Positions 33,201 to 40,338 of a DNA stretch of 64,000 nt are shown piece after piece. Below the pieces are notes generated by a model. It was not told the DNA's origin. It did not search any database and saw only the letters and a program-made list of their open reading frames with translations. A program made the position numbers and the translations under genes. The first letter of the stretch is position 1. Each line of letters starts with the position of its first letter. Origin of the DNA: Panacagrimonas perspica (GTDB taxonomy: Bacteria > Pseudomonadota > Gammaproteobacteria > Nevskiales > Nevskiaceae); NCBI RefSeq assembly GCF_004364935.1, contig NZ_SOBT01000009.1, positions 209,994 to 273,993 on the forward strand, given 5' to 3'.

Positions 33201-33406
33201 GGCAACGATTCCGCGAGGTCCTTGAACCGGCCCTCCATCAGCGATTCCTGCACGCGATCGCCGCCGAGCTGGTCGGCCGACAAGGGCGTTGGCACCGGAG
33301 CAGACACGCCGGGATCGGGAACGTCGTTCAAGGGCGACAACCTGGGGAGAGCATGCTGACGAGGGTAATCGTCGCTCGAAGACCCGTCACGCACGAAACC
33401 CGGCAA
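30293..33406 (-). CDS. Soluble PAS-rich hybrid histidine kinase with receiver and HPt domains (module 1)
   Basis: 1037 residues as drawn. Three PAS/PAC units (about 60-180, 190-310, 335-450) precede HisKA with His477 (FLANISHEIRTPMNAVLSF). The ATPase domain has NAVKF and GGTGLGLSICK. The receiver has Asp768 (DAIFMDMRMPGMDG), and the C-terminal HPt has His906 (SAHTLKGFGAQIG). There is no signal peptide or membrane helix, so it senses inside the cell. The TTG at 33406 opens a disordered 56-residue lead; the ATG at 33238 with AGGAA upstream is an equally good start. A four-step relay to the neighbouring OmpR-type regulator is inferred. Confidence 0.9.
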   Translation of the reverse strand: MPGFVRDGSSSDDYPRQHALPRLSPLNDVPDPGVSAPVPTPLSADQLGGDRVQESLMEGRFKDLAESLPGMVYEVSTDQKMNVRYTYVSQRAHDITGLTPEQLLADPMALAKITLPQDFPVLARAYAEGAMKMSPVTVDVRLRRPDTGAIRWMRTFASPRRTEHGGWLWNNYALDVTSEKDAQERLETAERQLRTIADTVPGALYQFRVDKAGDVTMTYLSDGILRLTGIDQETSQRDPRARFETLMPEDVSVTSAAIREATANLTMLSTDFRIRHAKSGEIRWMRSLGLPQREPDGSTIFNGFWQDITDTRKLENDLAAARDAAQAAEGRVREITDRSPGVLFELRRTPDGALGFPFISNRLEELCGVPAEEGRVNPMAVMERVVQEDLPVVMGQMASPTEGNVDFEYRIIHRDGRLRWLRTAALKRFEADGTMAATGFWQDNTEKHELQESLARATEMAQAANHAKSEFLANISHEIRTPMNAVLSFAYLGLRSEQPQRQRDYFAKIESAARSLLDIINDVLDLSKVEAGRLELDDAPFALSQVLDNLESVVGLRAQEKALAFRIEVEPTVPRNLVGDPLRLGQILLNLGGNAVKFTERGEVVVRVSAAPVSAGDERVQLHFAVQDSGVGLSAEQIAKLFAPFVQADSSTTRKFGGTGLGLSICKRMVKLMGGSIGVDSEPGRGSTFRFDVSLGISSQDAAPRVVAVRQEADLTGLCALVVDDHEANLEVARDLLQSAGVIVSLAASGAEGIALAAQQTFDAIFMDMRMPGMDGIEATGHIRAAESGRRVPIIALTANVMAPDRERCLSAGMDDFVGKPIDVDELFAALSRVTGRGEGPVLHRRDRREDAEPDFDFERARGRVARTPALYERLALHFIDGEDLAERIRVQTQAGQLAEAAISAHTLKGFGAQIGALRLSRLAAKLEARLGAAGASAPHEDELDELDAAMTAARHELRAAMASTTTTQPVDAERVKQLSAKLEQELEDDEDSAWDTFEALAAALPAQRREAVAAVGRHIANLEYEQALDLWRSLRG

Positions 33407-33448
33407 GGCGCTCGACGTGCCGCTGTCGGGTCTCGATCCGGTGGATGC

Positions 33449-33814
33449 TTACGGGGCGACCGAAGCCGGCAGCGTCACCGCGAACACCTGGCCGACCTGT
33501 ACCTGGCCGCCTTCGAGCGACGTGCCATTGAGCTTCATGCCATTCGCCTTCAAGCCGTTCATCTTCATGCCGTTGTAACGCAGCCCGTTGCGCTTCACGC
33601 CGTTGAAGGTCATGCCGTTGAGCTTGGATCCGTTCAGGCTGATGCCGTTGATGGTGATGCCATTGATCGTGATGCCGTTGAGGCTGAGGCCGTTGAGGCT
33701 GAGGCCGTTGAGGCTGAGGCCGTTGGCCTGCTCGGCGGCCTGCGCCGGCTGGACGCCGACGACGGCCAGGAAGGAAACGACGGCGGCAGCGGCAAAGGTC
33801 TTAAAGGTCTTCAT
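33449..33814 (-). CDS. Secreted NG-repeat protein 1
   Basis: 121 residues from the ATG at 33814; the signal peptide ends near VQPAQA|AE (residue 26). Residues 31-102 are fourteen tandem five-residue units, each with Asn-Gly (NGLSL, NGITI, NGSKL, NGMTF, NGVKR and so on), closed by EG. A short tail ends GQVFAVTLPASVAP. The spacing is strict, with no indel. This is not the A(D/N)LxX pentapeptide motif, though a comparable beta-solenoid is possible. Starts 183 bases after the second regulator's stop, with element A1 between. Paralogue of the gene at 38980. Confidence 0.8.
   Translation of the reverse strand: MKTFKTFAAAAVVSFLAVVGVQPAQAAEQANGLSLNGLSLNGLSLNGITINGITINGISLNGSKLNGMTFNGVKRNGLRYNGMKMNGLKANGMKLNGTSLEGGQVQVGQVFAVTLPASVAP
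33675..33719 (-). repeat. Three perfect 15-bp tandem repeats inside the NG-repeat gene
   Basis: The 15-bp unit CCGTTGAGGCTGAGG (plus strand) is repeated three times without change. It encodes consecutive NGLSL units and points to recent expansion. Confidence 0.9.
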
Positions 33815-33902
33815 GGTGCGTTTCCCGGCTGTTTGGTGTTGGGTGCCGGTTCGTCCCGGCCACGGAACGCACTTTGCCCACCTGCCGGCGAGACATCTCC
33901 AC

Positions 33903-33935
33903 GCTCTCCAAACATGATTCAAACCACTTTCACAC
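33903..33935 (-). promoter_or_regulatory. Element A1: three 11-bp direct repeats
   Basis: On the minus strand the units read GTGTGAAAGTG, GTTTGAATCAT and GTTTGGAGAGC, then GTGGAGAT. It ends 89 bases before NG-repeat gene 1. Its partner is A2 at 29423. Confidence 0.6.
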
Positions 33936-33996
33936 GCTCCATCCGGAGCCTGAAAACCCTGGAAATCGAGCCCGCCAGGTCGATGCCGACGCGCCC

Positions 33997-34761
33997 TCAG
34001 CGACCGTAGTCGGGGCCTTCCCGCGGCACGTACTCGTATCCGCCGCCATGCCCGCGCACGGTCTTGATCACCGTCGGGTCACCGGGCGTGGGCTCGATCT
34101 TCTTGCGCAGCCGCGTGATCCGCATGTCGATCGCGCGATCGAACACCTCGGCCGGATCAATGCCCGCCAGCTCGATCAGCTTGTCGCGCGACAGCACCAC
34201 TTTCGGGTGATCGGCGAACACCGCGAGCAGCGAGTAATCCGCGCCGGTGATCGGGCAGTCCATCCCGTCAGCGTCGACCAGGCGGCGACGCTGACGGTCC
34301 AGGCGCCAGCGGCCGAACCAGACCTCGGCGGACGGCGTCTTCTGCACTGCAGGCACTGCCGCGTGACCGAGCTCAGCCGCAGGAACGGCTGCCATGTTCT
34401 TCAGGCGACGCAGCTGCGTGCGCACCCGCGCCAGCAGTTCGCGCATGTCGCAGGGCTTGGCGAGGTAGTCGTCGGCGCCGAGTTCCAGTCCAACGACGCG
34501 GTCGGTCGGGCCGTCGATGCTGGTCAGCATGATCACCGGCATCTGCGAGAACGTGCGCACCCAGCTCAGCAGCGCCAGCCCGTCCTCGTCCGGCATCCGC
34601 AGATCGGTGATGACCATGTCCGGAGCGAGCTTGGCCACGCCCTCGCGAAACGCCTTCACGCTCGAATACGCATCGACGTCGAATCCGACGTCGACGAGAT
34701 ACCCGCGGATCGACTCACGCAGCGAGTCGTCGTCGTCCACCAGGGCAACTCGGGTCGTCAT
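33997..34761 (-). CDS. OmpR-family response regulator (module 2)
   Basis: 254 residues. Receiver with acidic D9-D12, phosphoacceptor Asp53 (MVITDLRMPDEDG), VIMLTSIDG and DDYLAKPCD. The winged-helix domain (TGADYSLLAVFADHPKVVLS, then DRAIDMRITRLRKKIE and TVRGHGGGYEYVP) is of the standard OmpR type. The receiver is nearly superposable on that of the module 1 regulator (shared SYLVxVGF and FSQxPVIMLTS-like blocks), but the DNA-binding domains differ more. It starts 183 bases after the module 2 kinase stop; element B' lies in that gap, suggesting a separate, autoregulated promoter. Confidence 0.93.
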   Translation of the reverse strand: MTTRVALVDDDDSLRESIRGYLVDVGFDVDAYSSVKAFREGVAKLAPDMVITDLRMPDEDGLALLSWVRTFSQMPVIMLTSIDGPTDRVVGLELGADDYLAKPCDMRELLARVRTQLRRLKNMAAVPAAELGHAAVPAVQKTPSAEVWFGRWRLDRQRRRLVDADGMDCPITGADYSLLAVFADHPKVVLSRDKLIELAGIDPAEVFDRAIDMRITRLRKKIEPTPGDPTVIKTVRGHGGGYEYVPREGPDYGR

Positions 34762-34885
34762 GGCGAAATCTTAGCGATAAAAGAAGCGTTGGCAGGGGGC
34801 GGAAGAAGGCAGGCATGACGGCGGATGCGACGGCATCGACGCCAAACGGGCGTCGATGAAGAGAGTCCGGACACCGCGTGCAACA

Positions 34886-34929
34886 GGCTGATCACCACGC
34901 GGCGTGACATCGTCGCGGCCACGTCACCG
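34886..34929 (-). promoter_or_regulatory. Element B': candidate operator upstream of the module 2 regulator
   Basis: 44 bp with CGGTGAC, GTCAC and GTGATCAGCC (minus strand) at exactly the spacings seen in element B (39340-39383). By eye 31 of 44 bases agree. It ends 125 bases before the regulator start. Confidence 0.6.
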
Positions 34930-34944
34930 TCTCCTCGCCGGGCC

Positions 34945-37900
34945 TCAGGCCCCATCCGCGAGATGCATCTGCCGCCACAGCGCGAGCGCCTGGGCGTAGT
35001 CGAGATTGGCGATCAGCTTGCCGACCGCGGCGTTGGCCTTGCGCTCGCCATCCGGCAGCACCGCCTGCAGGTCCTCGAACGCGTCCCAGGCGGAGTCGTC
35101 GTCCGCCTCGAGGCGTCTCAGCAGCTCGGCGGCGAGCGCCGGCACCCGGTCCAGGTCAGCCGAAACGCGGGCGACGGTAGCCGTCTGCTGCCGTTGCCGC
35201 AGTGCTGCGCGTGCAGCGATCAGGGCCCGTTCGAGCGCGCCGACGTCGATCGATGCGGTGTTTCCTGCGTCGAGCGCCGCCTCGATCCGCGAGGCCTGCC
35301 GGGCGACACGCAGCGCGCCGACCTGTGCAGCGAAACCCTTCAGCGTATGCGCGGCGATGCCCGCAGCCTGCAATCGACCTGCGGCGACTTCCGCTCGCAG
35401 GCGTCCGATCAGATCCTCGCCCGCGAGGAAGTCGTTCGCGAGATGGTCGTAGAGCTCCGGCCTCGTCCCGAAGCGTTTGCGGGCCGTCTCGAAATCGAAC
35501 TCCGGCAGCGGCGCGCCCGAAGTCTCGGGATCCGTCCCGGCGACGTTCGCGGCCCGCGGCGCCACAGACCACACCGCGCGCGTCGCGGTGCTGGCCTCTT
35601 CGTCCTCCTCGCGTCCAGTCCAGCGCGCCAGCGTGGAGAACAGCTCGTCCACGGCGATCGGCTTGCCGACGAAGTCGTCCATGCCGGCCGTCAGGCAGCG
35701 CTCGCGGTCCGGCGCCATGACGTTTGCCGTGAGCGCGATGATTGGCGTCCGGTGACCGCGGCCCTCCTGCTCACGGATACGCCGCGTGGCCTCCAGGCCA
35801 TCCATGCCCGGCATGCGCATGTCCATGAAGATGGCATCGAAGCGCTGCGTGCGCGTGATTTCGATCGCCTCCTGGCCGGACGCTGCAAGCGTCGTGCTGA
35901 CGCCCACCGAGTCGAGCAGCTCGCGCACCACTTGTCGATTGACGTCGTGATCGTCCGTCACCAGCACCGACAGGCCATGCAGGTCGACGCCATCGGTGCG
36001 CGCCGCGCGGACCTCCACCTTGCCGTCGGCCAGCGCGAAGGACGCGGTGAAACGGAACGTGCTGCCCACGCCCGGCTCGCTCTCCACCCGGATGTCGCCG
36101 CCCATCATCTCGACCAGACGCTTGCAAATCGACAAGCCCAGGCCGGTGCCGCCGAATTCGCGCGACGTCGACGAATCGGCCTGCATGAACGCCTGGAACA
36201 GCTTGCCGGCCTGCTCGGACGTCAAGCCGATGCCGGTATCGCGCACGCAGAATTCCAGCCTCACGCTGCCCCCGGCAGCAGCGGCATCCGGTGCCAGCCC
36301 CACGGTGATCAGCACGGCGCCCTCGTGCGTGAACTTCACCGCGTTGCCGCCGAGGTTGAGCAGGATCTGCCCCAGCCGCAGCGCATCGCCCACCAGTGCC
36401 TTGGGCACGGCCGGGTCCAGTTCGATCTGGAACACCAAGCCCTTCTCCTGCGCGCGCAGGCCGACCACGCTCTCGATGTTGTCCAGCACCTGGCTGAGCG
36501 CGAACGGCGCGCGTTCGAGTTCCAGCTTGCCGGCCTCGACCTTCGACAGGTCGAGCACGTCGTTGATCAGGTCGAGCAGGGTCTTGGCCGACGATTCGAT
36601 GCGCGCCAGGTACTCGCGCAGCTTCGGCGGCGGGTCCGCACGCAGGCCCAGATACGCGAACGACAGGATCGCGTTCATCGGCGTGCGGATCTCGTGACTC
36701 ATGTTGGCCAGGAATTCGCTCTTCGCGCGGCTCGCCGACTCCGCTGCGAGCTTGGCTTGCGCCAGTTCCCGCTCGACGCGCTTCTCTTCGGTCACGTCCA
36801 CGGAGTGGCCGATCCAGCGCATCGAGCCGCCTTCCATCTCGCGGCGCGACGAATGCGTGCGCACCCAGCGCAGTTCGCCGTCGGGCTTGAGGATGCGGAA
36901 GTCCGAACTCATCGGCCCGCTCTGCGTGAACGAGCGCTGGAATTCCTTGAGCAGGCGTGCGCGATCCTCCAGCGGGATCAGCCGCGTCAGCGCGGTGTTG
37001 TCGCGCAGCACCTCGGAACTGGAAATGCCGTAGAGGTCCTGTGCGCCGTCGGTCACGTAGACCGTGCGACTGCCTTCCTTGGGGTGATACTGCGTTTCGT
37101 AGACGACGCCGGGCAGCGATTCGGTGATGTCGCGGATGCGCCGCTCGGCGGCTTCCGCCGCGTTCTTGGCCTGCGCCAATGCTTGTTCGATGTGCTTGCT
37201 CTCGGTGACGTCCACCGTCAGGCCGATCGAGCGCACCACGCCGCCCTCGCCCTGCCGGCGCGCCGCGTTCGTGCGCAGCCAGCGCCACTCGCCATCCGGT
37301 CGATGGAAGCGAAAATCCGTCACCGAGGCAGTCCGCGACTCCGGGTTGCCCAGGTAGTCGTTGCGCATGTTCTCGAGATCTTCCGGATGGACGCGCGACA
37401 GGATCGCGTTGGCATCGCGCATCGCCTCCTCGCGCGCCACGCCGTAGACCGACTGCGAGCCCTCGGTCAGAAATTCGGTGCGACGCGTGCCGTCGGGGAA
37501 ATGGTGGATCTCGAAGACGACGCCGGGCAGCGACTCGGTGATGTCGCGGATGCGCCGCTCCGTGGCCTCGACCGCCTGGCGCGCCAGCACCTGCTCGTGG
37601 ATGTCCACCGCGTAACCGGTCCACAGCAACGAGCCGTCGTCCTGCCGCACCGGCTTGCAGTAGTCGCGCACCCAGCGCGCTTCGCCGGACGCGCCGAGCA
37701 CGCGCACGTCGAGCGACATCGGTTCGAGCGCGGTCTTGGCGCGAAGGTAGGCCTGCTGGAACGCCGGCCGGTCGTCCGCGTGGATCCGCGTCAGCATGAC
37801 CATGCCGTCGGCGTAGATCTGCTCGGCCGTGACGCCGAAGATCGGCAGCACCGATCCGCCGATGAAGTGAAAACGAAATCCACCATCGGGGTACTCGACC

Positions 37901-38034
37901 TGCGAGAACAGCACGATCGGCACCTCGCCGGCGAGGTCGCGCAGGCCGATGAGCCTGGCCTCGTCCTCATCGCGCAGGCCGCGATCAGCGGCGTTCTTCC
38001 AGTGGATCCCGGGCGGTGTCGCGGCCTTGTCCAT
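34945..38034 (-). CDS. Soluble PAS-rich hybrid histidine kinase with receiver and HPt domains (module 2)
   Basis: 1029 residues from the ATG at 38034, which has GGAG 6 bases upstream; the frame runs on into the preceding lipoprotein gene but without domain content. PAS units at about 35-150, 155-280 and 290-420. HisKA His447 (FLANMSHEIRTPMNAILSF), ATPase (NAVKF, GGTGLGLSICK), receiver Asp738 (DAIFMDMRMPGMDG), HPt His896 (AAHTLKGFAAQVG). No membrane segment. Colinear with the module 1 kinase throughout, so the two arose by duplication. It begins 11 bases after the ADYC lipoprotein stop, hence one operon. Confidence 0.92.
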   Translation of the reverse strand: MDKAATPPGIHWKNAADRGLRDEDEARLIGLRDLAGEVPIVLFSQVEYPDGGFRFHFIGGSVLPIFGVTAEQIYADGMVMLTRIHADDRPAFQQAYLRAKTALEPMSLDVRVLGASGEARWVRDYCKPVRQDDGSLLWTGYAVDIHEQVLARQAVEATERRIRDITESLPGVVFEIHHFPDGTRRTEFLTEGSQSVYGVAREEAMRDANAILSRVHPEDLENMRNDYLGNPESRTASVTDFRFHRPDGEWRWLRTNAARRQGEGGVVRSIGLTVDVTESKHIEQALAQAKNAAEAAERRIRDITESLPGVVYETQYHPKEGSRTVYVTDGAQDLYGISSSEVLRDNTALTRLIPLEDRARLLKEFQRSFTQSGPMSSDFRILKPDGELRWVRTHSSRREMEGGSMRWIGHSVDVTEEKRVERELAQAKLAAESASRAKSEFLANMSHEIRTPMNAILSFAYLGLRADPPPKLREYLARIESSAKTLLDLINDVLDLSKVEAGKLELERAPFALSQVLDNIESVVGLRAQEKGLVFQIELDPAVPKALVGDALRLGQILLNLGGNAVKFTHEGAVLITVGLAPDAAAAGGSVRLEFCVRDTGIGLTSEQAGKLFQAFMQADSSTSREFGGTGLGLSICKRLVEMMGGDIRVESEPGVGSTFRFTASFALADGKVEVRAARTDGVDLHGLSVLVTDDHDVNRQVVRELLDSVGVSTTLAASGQEAIEITRTQRFDAIFMDMRMPGMDGLEATRRIREQEGRGHRTPIIALTANVMAPDRERCLTAGMDDFVGKPIAVDELFSTLARWTGREEDEEASTATRAVWSVAPRAANVAGTDPETSGAPLPEFDFETARKRFGTRPELYDHLANDFLAGEDLIGRLRAEVAAGRLQAAGIAAHTLKGFAAQVGALRVARQASRIEAALDAGNTASIDVGALERALIAARAALRQRQQTATVARVSADLDRVPALAAELLRRLEADDDSAWDAFEDLQAVLPDGERKANAAVGKLIANLDYAQALALWRQMHLADGA

Positions 38035-38045
38035 GACGTCTCCGA

Positions 38046-38903
38046 TCAGCTGCCGGTGCGCGCCACCGGGCGCGAACGGTTGAACAGCAAGGCGCCCGAC
38101 GTGCGCGCCGTGTCCTCGTTGCAATCCACTGCGGCCGCCAGTCGCGGACAGGCCGCACTCAGCGCTTCGCGCGTCTGTATCTCGGGCCAGCGCGTCCGCG
38201 CCACGCAGACGGCGCCCTTGGGACCCCAGCCCGCCTCGAATGCGAACTCGGCGTCGTCCTTCGATCCCGGCATCTGGACGCCGATGTCGTCGTACAGATC
38301 GATCGTCGTGCCGTTCTTGGTGTGCGCCACGCCGTCACCGCAGTAGTCGGCGCGCACCATCTGCACGCAGGCAGCGTGATACGGCAGCAGATCCTCGCCC
38401 TTGGGTCCTTTCGCCCACGGCCGGTAGCCGAAACGCGCGCACTTGCCGACGGCGCCTGAGACGCAGGTCAGCGTGATCGGGCCTTCACGGCCCGGGTGCC
38501 CTTCCGGCAAGGCGATCGGAAAACCCCAGGTCTCGCCGGCCGCATTCGGCGTGCAGGCCGGCACCCATGCGCCCTGCTCGTTCTGCACGCGGAATTCGTG
38601 GCGCAGCACGTCGGGATGCTCGGCGTCCGGGACGATCGAATCCAGCCGGATCGAGCCCACCTGCCCGCCCTCGACGGCCATGTGCACGATGGCGCCCTGC
38701 ATCTGCGTGCCGTGCAGCACGCGGCCGTCGTCGAGCTTGAGCACGAAGGCCGAACCTTCCACGCTCAGGTCCGGCGCCAGGATGGTCTCCGGTTCCTTGG
38801 ATTTGCAGGCACTCAACGCGACCAGGGCCAGAGCGATCCACCAAACGGAGGGCCGGGAAAGTCCGCGGGTCGTGACGGGGGACGGGCCGCGCTGCAGATT
38901 CAT
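38046..38903 (-). CDS. ADYC-domain lipoprotein
   Basis: 285 residues from the ATG at 38903, preceded by a strong AAGGAG. The type II signal has lipobox LSAC (Cys33) with Lys at +2, suggesting outer-membrane sorting. The body carries the RADYCGDG motif (ADYC at 185-188) with upstream CARFGYRPW and downstream NGTTIDLYDDIG, and about eight further cysteines likely in disulfides. This matches the ADYC domain I recall, chiefly from myxobacteria; its function is unknown. It lies between the NG-repeat 2 gene and the module 2 kinase. Confidence 0.8.
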   Translation of the reverse strand: MNLQRGPSPVTTRGLSRPSVWWIALALVALSACKSKEPETILAPDLSVEGSAFVLKLDDGRVLHGTQMQGAIVHMAVEGGQVGSIRLDSIVPDAEHPDVLRHEFRVQNEQGAWVPACTPNAAGETWGFPIALPEGHPGREGPITLTCVSGAVGKCARFGYRPWAKGPKGEDLLPYHAACVQMVRADYCGDGVAHTKNGTTIDLYDDIGVQMPGSKDDAEFAFEAGWGPKGAVCVARTRWPEIQTREALSAACPRLAAAVDCNEDTARTSGALLFNRSRPVARTGS

Positions 38904-38922
38904 TCGATCTCCTTGAACGCGC

Positions 38923-38953
38923 AAAACCCGCCCCTCCAAGGTGGAGGGGCGGG
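38923..38953 (-). terminator. Internal terminator between NG-repeat 2 and the ADYC gene
   Basis: A perfect 12-bp stem (CCCGCCCCTCCA), 3-base loop and TTTT on the minus strand, 20 bases before the ADYC start. It probably limits read-through, so NG-repeat 2 mRNA would exceed that of the kinase genes. Confidence 0.8.
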
Positions 38954-38979
38954 CGGGGGAATGATGCTTTCGTCGGGCC

Positions 38980-39255
38980 CTACTTGGCGACGCCTTCCGG
39001 CAGGGTGACCGCGAAGACCGTCGACGCCTGCAGCCCGGTGGCCTGAGTGCCGTTCCAGGCATATCCGTTCATCTTGATGCCGTTCCAGACGTAGCCGTTG
39101 AGTCGCAGGCCGTTGAGCTTGATGCCGTTGCAGGCCTGGCCGTTGAAGAAAATGCCGTTGAGCTTCACGCCATTGGCGTTCGATGCGGCGTGGGCCGGGA
39201 TCGATGAGAGGCTGGCGACGAGGGCGAGGGCGGCGGTGGCGAGGAGCTTGTTCAT
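38980..39255 (-). CDS. Secreted NG-repeat protein 2
   Basis: 91 residues. Signal peptide MNKLLATAALALVASLSS ending AHA|AS (about residue 23). Residues 28-74 are nine five-residue Asn-Gly units (NGVKL, NGIFF, NGQAC, NGIKL, NGLRL, NGYVW, NGIKM, NGYAW, NGTQA) closed by TG. The tail STVFAVTLPEGVAK matches that of NG-repeat protein 1. Repeat interiors are more aromatic than in protein 1. First gene of the module 2 operon; element B lies upstream. Confidence 0.8.
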   Translation of the reverse strand: MNKLLATAALALVASLSSIPAHAASNANGVKLNGIFFNGQACNGIKLNGLRLNGYVWNGIKMNGYAWNGTQATGLQASTVFAVTLPEGVAK

Positions 39256-39339
39256 GGAAATCTCCGGAAGGTCAGTGTGGATTCGGTTCGAAGGCTTGCG
39301 TCCCTTCGATGGAAACCAGACTACGCACGGGTCGTCACC

Positions 39340-39383
39340 GGCTGATCACGGCCCGCGGTGACTTTGTCACCGTTGTGTCACCG
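39340..39383 (-). promoter_or_regulatory. Element B: candidate operator upstream of NG-repeat 2
   Basis: Minus strand: CGGTGACACAA and CGGTGACAAAG are adjacent 11-bp direct repeats, followed by GTCAC and GTGATCAGCC. A further GGTGACG follows at 39329-39339. It lies 85 bases upstream of the NG-repeat 2 start. Matches B' at 34886. Confidence 0.62.
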
Positions 39384-39517
39384 CGCCGAACGGCATCAGG
39401 TTCCCGGTCATGACCTCCCGCCCGAGCGTGCGGCCCCCGCAATGCGCTGAATCGGCGGCACGCAACAGGCGTCCCACCGATTTGTGACAAACCCCCGGGC
39501 GCGGCGATCATGTATCC

Positions 39518-40297
39518 ATGTGCCTGATCGCCCTGGCTTGGAAGGCCCAGCCCCAGCACCCACTCGTGCTCGTCGCCAACCGCGACGAGTTCCATGCCCG
39601 CGCGGCCGCCCCGTTGGCCTGGTGGGACGACGCGCCGCTCGTGCTGGCCGGCCGTGACCTGCAGGAAGGCGGGGCTTGGCTGGGCGTGTCGCGATCCGGT
39701 CGCGTCGCAGCGGTGACCAATGTGCGCGGGCCGGATGCCGCCGTCCGGAAGCCCCTGTCGCGCGGCCAGCTCGTCGCCGATTTCCTGCGCGGGGACGATT
39801 CCGCCGCGGCTTACGCCGACCGTCTCGAACACGAGGCCGCCGGCTACGGTGGCTTCAACCTGTTGCTGTGCGACGGCGACGAGTTGCGCTACGTGACCAA
39901 CCGCCCGCGCTTCCTGTCCGAGGACGTCGCGCCTGGCGTGCACGCGCTGAGCAATGCCCAGCTCGATACGCCGTGGCCGAAGGCACGGCGCGCACGGGCG
40001 GTGGTGGAGAACGTCATCCTGCGCGAAAGCCCGGGCGAGGCGATCGACGATGCCGAGCTGCTGGCCGTAATGGCGGACGCCTCGCAGGCGCCGGACGAGG
40101 CATTGCCGCTGACCGGCGTGAGCCTGGAGATGGAACGCCTGCTGTCGTCGCCGTTCATTCGCACGCCGACCTACGGCACGCGCTGCACGAGCCTGCTGCG
40201 GATCTCGCACACCGGCGAGATCCGCCTGCTCGAACGACGTTTCGGACCGGACGGATTACCCAGCGGCGAGAGCCGCGAGACCTTCGTCGTAACGTAG
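39518..40297 (+). CDS. NRDE (TANGO2-like) family protein
   Basis: 259 residues beginning MCLIALAW, with the family-naming LVANRDEFHARAAAPLAWW and GGAWLGVSRSGRVAAVTNVR. Cys2 would be exposed after Met removal, as in Ntn-type hydrolases; bacterial function is not settled (eukaryotic TANGO2 is linked to haem and lipid handling). Its TAG stop codon is part of the GTAG of a REP hairpin. Confidence 0.92.
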   Translation: MCLIALAWKAQPQHPLVLVANRDEFHARAAAPLAWWDDAPLVLAGRDLQEGGAWLGVSRSGRVAAVTNVRGPDAAVRKPLSRGQLVADFLRGDDSAAAYADRLEHEAAGYGGFNLLLCDGDELRYVTNRPRFLSEDVAPGVHALSNAQLDTPWPKARRARAVVENVILRESPGEAIDDAELLAVMADASQAPDEALPLTGVSLEMERLLSSPFIRTPTYGTRCTSLLRISHTGEIRLLERRFGPDGLPSGESRETFVVT

Positions 40298-40314
40298 CCC
40301 GGACGAAGTCCGGG
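40294..40314 (+). repeat. GTAG-type REP hairpin (paired)
   Basis: GTAG-CCCGGAC-GAA-GTCCGGG. Its TAG is the stop codon of the NRDE gene. It faces the inverted copy at 40339. Confidence 0.88.
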
Positions 40315-40338
40315 ATTGCGCCATCTGGAGAGAGGCAT

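Noticed and set aside
30539-38346. Very long plus-strand frames (over 1100 codons each) opposite both hybrid kinase genes
   Set aside because: They are mirror frames caused by GC-rich third positions. They encode Arg/His/Asp-rich strings without domains, while the minus strand has intact kinase motifs.
33449-39255. NG repeats as ordinary pentapeptide-repeat (A(D/N)LxX) proteins
   Set aside because: The period is five, but the invariant pair is Asn-Gly and the alternating A(D/N)L pattern is absent. A related solenoid fold is possible but not shown.
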